Assembly: GCA_938084195.1 (NCBI GenBank)
Contig: CALKDJ010000160.1
Span: forward strand, 1 to 18,845
Length of the DNA: 18,845 nucleotides
Source of the DNA: an uncultured Methylophilaceae bacterium
GTDB taxonomy: Bacteria; Pseudomonadota; Gammaproteobacteria; Burkholderiales; Methylophilaceae
Reading direction: 5' to 3'
Of the stretch, positions 15,456 through 18,845 are shown piece by piece. Numbering within the stretch: the stretch's first letter is position 1; every line of letters starts with the position of its first letter. The translations under genes were made by a program, and so were the position numbers. The notes below the pieces were generated by a model. The model saw nothing but the letters and a program-made list of their open reading frames with translations. It had not been told where the DNA came from and did not search any database.

Positions 15456-17267
15456 TTATTTTTTATATTTAATGCCCAAAACTTCGTTGTAATTTACAAT
15501 ATGAATCTTATTATCTTTTTCCAAGTTAAATATTTTATTACATGATTTCAGTGTGGTTACTCTATGAGCGATGATGAATATCGTTAGATCTTTCCCTAAA
15601 TCTTCTATCGCACTCATGACTGATTGCTCAGTTGTGCTGTCAAGCGCACTAGTTGCCTCATCAAAAATAAGTACACTTGCTTTTTTATAAAGGGCTCTAG
15701 CGATACCTATTCGCTGACGCTGTCCACCAGACAATCTAATTCCTCTTTCACCTACTAATGTTTGATACTGCTCAGGCCACCCCTCAATTAACTCAGCAAT
15801 TTGTGCATTTTTAGAAGCCTCCCTTACTCTTTTATAATTAATTTTTTCTAAGCTAACTCCAAATGCAATATTCTCTGCTACAGAAGTATCAGATAAGAAT
15901 ATATTTTGTGGGACATGAGCGATGTGTGATTGCCAAGCACTCCGGTTTTGAATATTAATTGATTGATGATCAACAATAAGTTGTCCACTTGATGGTGATA
16001 GTAAACCCATAATAATATCAAGCATGGTACTTTTACCGCTACCAGTTTTACCAACAAAACCAACGCGCTCACCTTTTTTTATAGTTACACTAATGTCCTT
16101 TAAAACTAGAGGAGCTTCTTCGGTATAACGGAAACTTACGTTGTCTAATTTAATTTCTTTTTCAAAGGGTATAGGTTTAAGGGATGCTTGATCTGCGTGC
16201 TTTGCCGATGGTTGCTCTAATAAATGCATAACGTCTTTAAAAGAAGATTTAGCTCCATTAATAAGGCCATATGAGTTAAACGCCTGCTGTGAGATTGGAA
16301 GAAGTCGTTGAGCACCAAGCGCAAGTGTACCAAGCACTGGCAATGCTGTTGAGATTCCATTTTGCTGAAAAATTACATATGCAAGCACAGCAATAAGTAT
16401 CATTCCTATTGCTTCCAATAAATATTTAGGGCTTCCGCTGATAAATTGATTATTTCCAGCGGCCCGACGAAAGGTTGAATCTGCAATATCATAGAGTTGA
16501 CAGTAAAATTTTTGTGTCCCATCTATAAGTACATCTCGTATCCCACCCAGTCCTTCTTGCAATAATTTAACCATCTTTGAGGTTTGATCAGCAATACAGA
16601 GACTATTATTTTTAAGTTTTTCACGGGTGAAATAAATTACTAGGCAATAAAAGAATCCAAACCCAAAAAATGCCGTCAACGTTGCAACTGTATCCACGAA
16701 AAATAAAGTGGTTATTACAGCTATTAATACAAGAATGGAGCTTATCAAAATGAGCGTGGGATAAATTATTTGGTTGATTACTATATTTGTTTTGTTAGTG
16801 ATTAAATTGATAATTTTACTACTGTTAAGCTGTAAATGAACTGCATAGTCTTGATAAAGAGTTTGACGATAGAGGCCTACACTAATATCAGATCCAATTG
16901 CGCATGAAAGTCTTGTTATTGCGTAAAGTAATACAGTCCTAATTGTACCCACAAAAATTACAGTTATGATAAATAAAATAGTTATTGGCAAAATAAGTTC
17001 ACTGGACTCCGAAATGTCTAAAAATTTTATGAAAGGTTGCATTAGTGGATATTGAAATAAATGTTCAGGTGCTGCAAGGACTCCTAAAAAAGGTAGCACG
17101 ACACCAATACCTATAACCTCAAAAAATGAAGTTAAAACCATAAGAATTAATAAGCCTACAATTTGTTTCTTCCGTCTCTTAGAAAGAAAATTCCAGAGAC
17201 TTTTAATAATAGGAGAATTTTTTTTTAAATCTTTATTCATCTTTTTTGACCCGGCCGTAAATATCAT
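15456..17267 (-). CDS. Fused ABC exporter, PglK/MsbA-type (glycan flippase candidate)
   Basis: A 603-residue half-transporter with an N-terminal membrane domain and a C-terminal ATPase, expected to work as a dimer in the inner membrane. Hydrophobic segments lie at about 36-64, 91-115, 165-213 and 284-320. The ATPase has Walker A GKTGSGKST (406-414), Q-loop Gln454, signature LSGGQ (512-516), Walker B VLIFDEATS (532-540) and H-loop His568, all intact. In this context it most likely flips the lipid-linked oligosaccharide, as PglK does, replacing a Wzx; lipid export is the alternative. The start is uncertain. The ATG at 17267 has AGGAGG 15 nt upstream, further than usual, while an ATG at 17240 has only a poor site. 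The 85 bp spacer to gmd holds no other feature I can support. Confidence 0.85.
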   Translation of the reverse strand: MIFTAGSKKMNKDLKKNSPIIKSLWNFLSKRRKKQIVGLLILMVLTSFFEVIGIGVVLPFLGVLAAPEHLFQYPLMQPFIKFLDISESSELILPITILFIITVIFVGTIRTVLLYAITRLSCAIGSDISVGLYRQTLYQDYAVHLQLNSSKIINLITNKTNIVINQIIYPTLILISSILVLIAVITTLFFVDTVATLTAFFGFGFFYCLVIYFTREKLKNNSLCIADQTSKMVKLLQEGLGGIRDVLIDGTQKFYCQLYDIADSTFRRAAGNNQFISGSPKYLLEAIGMILIAVLAYVIFQQNGISTALPVLGTLALGAQRLLPISQQAFNSYGLINGAKSSFKDVMHLLEQPSAKHADQASLKPIPFEKEIKLDNVSFRYTEEAPLVLKDISVTIKKGERVGFVGKTGSGKSTMLDIIMGLLSPSSGQLIVDHQSINIQNRSAWQSHIAHVPQNIFLSDTSVAENIAFGVSLEKINYKRVREASKNAQIAELIEGWPEQYQTLVGERGIRLSGGQRQRIGIARALYKKASVLIFDEATSALDSTTEQSVMSAIEDLGKDLTIFIIAHRVTTLKSCNKIFNLEKDNKIHIVNYNEVLGIKYKK

Positions 17268-17352
17268 CGAATTTAACAGTATCCTCCTCGCCTAAAAATT
17301 GATTGGTATGCATTCATGTAGTCATTAACTTAATATATTTTCTAGAAAACTA

Positions 17353-18441
17353 TTACTCGTTAAAGTCATTTATTTTAAACCCATGGCCTTTCACCAGCTC
17401 ATCACGCTGCGCTGATTTATAATCCTCTCGCACCATTTCAGCAACTAGCTCATCGAATGTTATTTTTGGTGACCAACCTAGCCTTTGTTTGGCTTTAGTA
17501 GGGTCACCCAGCAAAGTCTCTACTTCAGTTGGTCTATAATATCGTTCATCTACTTGAACAATATTTTTGTCCTGCCAATAGCCTTTTTCATCAATACCAG
17601 CCCCTTCCCACTTAATCTTCATATCTAACTCTTTTGCGGCAGCATTTACAAAATTTCGAACACTAAATTGAATGCCCGTTGCAATTACAAAATCCTCAGG
17701 TGAATCTTGCTGTAACATTAACCATTGCATTTCCACATAGTCTTTTGCATGGCCCCAGTCGCGCATGGCATCCAAGTTGCCAAGATACAAACAATCTTGC
17801 AGTCCAAGCTTGATACGCGCTAATGCACGTGTAATTTTTCGAGTAACAAAAGTTTCACCTCGAACAGGAGACTCATGGTTAAACAGTATTCCATTACAGG
17901 CGTATATTCCATAAGCTTCACGATAGTTAATGGCTATCCAGTAGGCATATAACTTGGCAACCGCATATGGAGAACGAGGATAAAAGGGTGTCGTTTCCCT
18001 CTGAGGAGTTTCTTGCACCAAGCCATACAATTCGGAAGTTGAAGCTTGATAGAGACGCGTTTTCTTTTCCATCCCAAGGATACGTATGGCCTCCAGAATT
18101 CGCAATGCACCTAACCCATCAACATTCGCGGTATATTCAGGCTCTTCAAAGCTAACCGCCACATGACTTTGTGCAGCCAGATTGTATATCTCATCAGGTT
18201 GAGTTTGTTTAATTAAACGGGTTAAATTAGATGTGTCAGTCATATCACCGTAATGAAGAAAGAAAGAAATGTTATCCTCATGTGAGTCTCGATAAAGGTG
18301 ATCAATTCGAGCTGTATTAAAGGATGAAGCTCGTCGCTTTACACCATGAACAATGTACCCTTTATCAAGAAGAAATTCCGCAAGATAAGATCCATCTTGC
18401 CCAGTGATTCCAGTAATGAGTGCTACTTTTTTATCGGCCAT
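17353..18441 (-). CDS. gmd: GDP-mannose 4,6-dehydratase
   Basis: A 362-residue cytoplasmic SDR enzyme converting GDP-mannose to GDP-4-keto-6-deoxymannose, precursor of GDP-fucose, rhamnose, perosamine or colitose. It has the NADP loop [10 protein letters not shown] (11-20), [17 protein letters not shown] (131-140) and [12 protein letters not shown] (157-168) with Tyr159/Lys163. I set the start at 18441 ([11 protein letters not shown]) because AAGGA lies just upstream and an earlier ATG at 18474 would add 11 unrelated residues inside manC. It overlaps the manC stop by 11 bp. Its DNA is visibly richer in GC than the pse and amidation genes. No reductase, epimerase or aminotransferase acting on its product is present in the window. 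Confidence 0.95.
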   Translation of the reverse strand: MADKKVALITGITGQDGSYLAEFLLDKGYIVHGVKRRASSFNTARIDHLYRDSHEDNISFFLHYGDMTDTSNLTRLIKQTQPDEIYNLAAQSHVAVSFEEPEYTANVDGLGALRILEAIRILGMEKKTRLYQASTSELYGLVQETPQRETTPFYPRSPYAVAKLYAYWIAINYREAYGIYACNGILFNHESPVRGETFVTRKITRALARIKLGLQDCLYLGNLDAMRDWGHAKDYVEMQWLMLQQDSPEDFVIATGIQFSVRNFVNAAAKELDMKIKWEGAGIDEKGYWQDKNIVQVDERYYRPTEVETLLGDPTKAKQRLGWSPKITFDELVAEMVREDYKSAQRDELVKGHGFKINDFNE

Positions 18442-18845
18442 ATTTGTCCTTAAGTCGTTGTATATCATCTTCACCTAAATATCTTCCGGATTGTACCTCA
18501 ATAATCTGTAGATTTTGATCTGTGTTATTGGTGATCTGGTGGATTTGTTTTTTTTCAATGTAAGTTGATTGGTTTTCTATTAGGTTAAATTTTTCATTAT
18601 CTTTGGTAATTGTGGCTACACCCTTCACCACTACCCAGTGCTCGGAGCGCTTTTGATGACGTTGTAAGCTAATCGATTTTCCTGGGTCGATCTGGATACG
18701 CTTGACCTTAAAGGTATTGCCCTCTTCTAGGGTCTCAAACCATCCCCAAGGACGATTAACTCTAGTCTGCTCAACTAATAAATTTTTATGGTTTTTTTCT
18801 AATATTTTAACCAAGTTTTTAATTGATTGCGCATCACTTTTATTG
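18431..18845 (-). CDS. manC: ManC 3' part: C-terminal mannose-6-phosphate isomerase cupin, runs off the right edge
   Basis: The visible 137 codons read from [20 protein letters not shown] through [14 protein letters not shown] and [18 protein letters not shown] to [16 protein letters not shown]. This is the linker and type II phosphomannose isomerase cupin of ManC/RfbM/AlgA enzymes, which make GDP-mannose for Gmd. The His and Glu of [10 protein letters not shown] are metal-site residues. The frame is open to the window edge and no ATG occurs in it. A TTG at 18814 is possible but lacks a ribosome binding site, so I read it as the end of a larger gene of about 470 residues. If the window closes on itself, the upstream sequence would instead be the gmd remnant, and this would be an orphan cupin domain. 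Confidence 0.85.
   Translation of the reverse strand, partial: NKSDAQSIKNLVKILEKNHKNLLVEQTRVNRPWGWFETLEEGNTFKVKRIQIDPGKSISLQRHQKRSEHWVVVKGVATITKDNEKFNLIENQSTYIEKKQIHQITNNTDQNLQIIEVQSGRYLGEDDIQRLKDKYGR
18447..18451 (-). promoter_or_regulatory. Ribosome binding site deciding the gmd start
   Basis: AAGGA on the minus strand, 5 nt before the ATG at 18441 and within the last codons of manC. It supports the shorter Gmd that begins MADKKV. Confidence 0.8.
18705..18845. repeat. Terminal direct repeat, right copy (141 bp)
   Basis: Same sequence as positions 1-141. Here it lies inside the manC 3' fragment and ends exactly at the window edge. Immediately beyond the repeat the left copy runs into a gmd remnant; what follows the right copy is not visible. 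Confidence 0.95.

Noticed and set aside
1..18845. Circular plasmid
   Set aside because: No replication, partition, mobilisation or toxin-antitoxin gene is visible, and the terminal repeat lies inside a metabolic gene, which better fits a repeat or assembly loop.

Overview
This 18.8 kb window is a surface-polysaccharide (O-antigen, capsule or flagellin-glycan type) locus. Every credible gene lies on the minus strand, so transcription runs from the right end to the left. The DNA is AT-rich; gmd is visibly richer in GC than the rest. A PseB-C-F-G/H order combined with ManC/Gmd proteins of common proteobacterial type suggests a low-GC Gammaproteobacterium or relative. That is an inference, not an identification. 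No plasmid, phage, IS, tRNA or CRISPR feature was seen.

Reading order, right to left. (1) 17.3-18.8 kb: the 3' part of manC running off the right edge, then gmd (GDP-mannose 4,6-dehydratase). (2) 15.4-17.3 kb: a fused ABC exporter of the PglK/MsbA type, probably the lipid-linked glycan flippase. (3) 11.0-15.4 kb: pseB, pseC, pseF and a pseG-pseH fusion, tightly coupled, followed by a decayed pseI. (4) 5.6-10.7 kb: two complete, divergent sugar-amidation modules in mirrored order, amidotransferase-HisH-HisF then HisH-HisF-amidotransferase. (5) 4.4-5.6 kb: a protein with a Rossmann-like N-terminus and a DUF4915/TIGR03032-like propeller, function unknown. (6) 2.9-4.4 kb: an intact pseI between two gene stubs, a LIC12162-family N-terminus and a third amidotransferase cut at its PP-loop. 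(7) 0.4-2.8 kb: a capsule-type glycosyltransferase and an FkbM-like methyltransferase. (8) 0-0.3 kb: an internally deleted second gmd joined to a manC fragment.

Together the Pse genes should make CMP-pseudaminic acid from UDP-GlcNAc. The pathway is complete only because the intact pseI about 7 kb downstream supplies the step lost from the pseBCFGH block. The two amidation modules should convert N-acetyl groups to acetamidino groups on two positions or two sugars. GDP-4-keto-6-deoxymannose from Gmd has no visible reductase or aminotransferase here. The locus looks like a mosaic built by repeated recombination, with four or more gene stubs marking the joints.

The first 141 bases are identical to the last 141 bases. 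The sequence therefore closes on itself with a unit of 18,704 bp. This may be a circular or tandemly repeated structure, or an assembly-graph loop at the duplicated manC segment.
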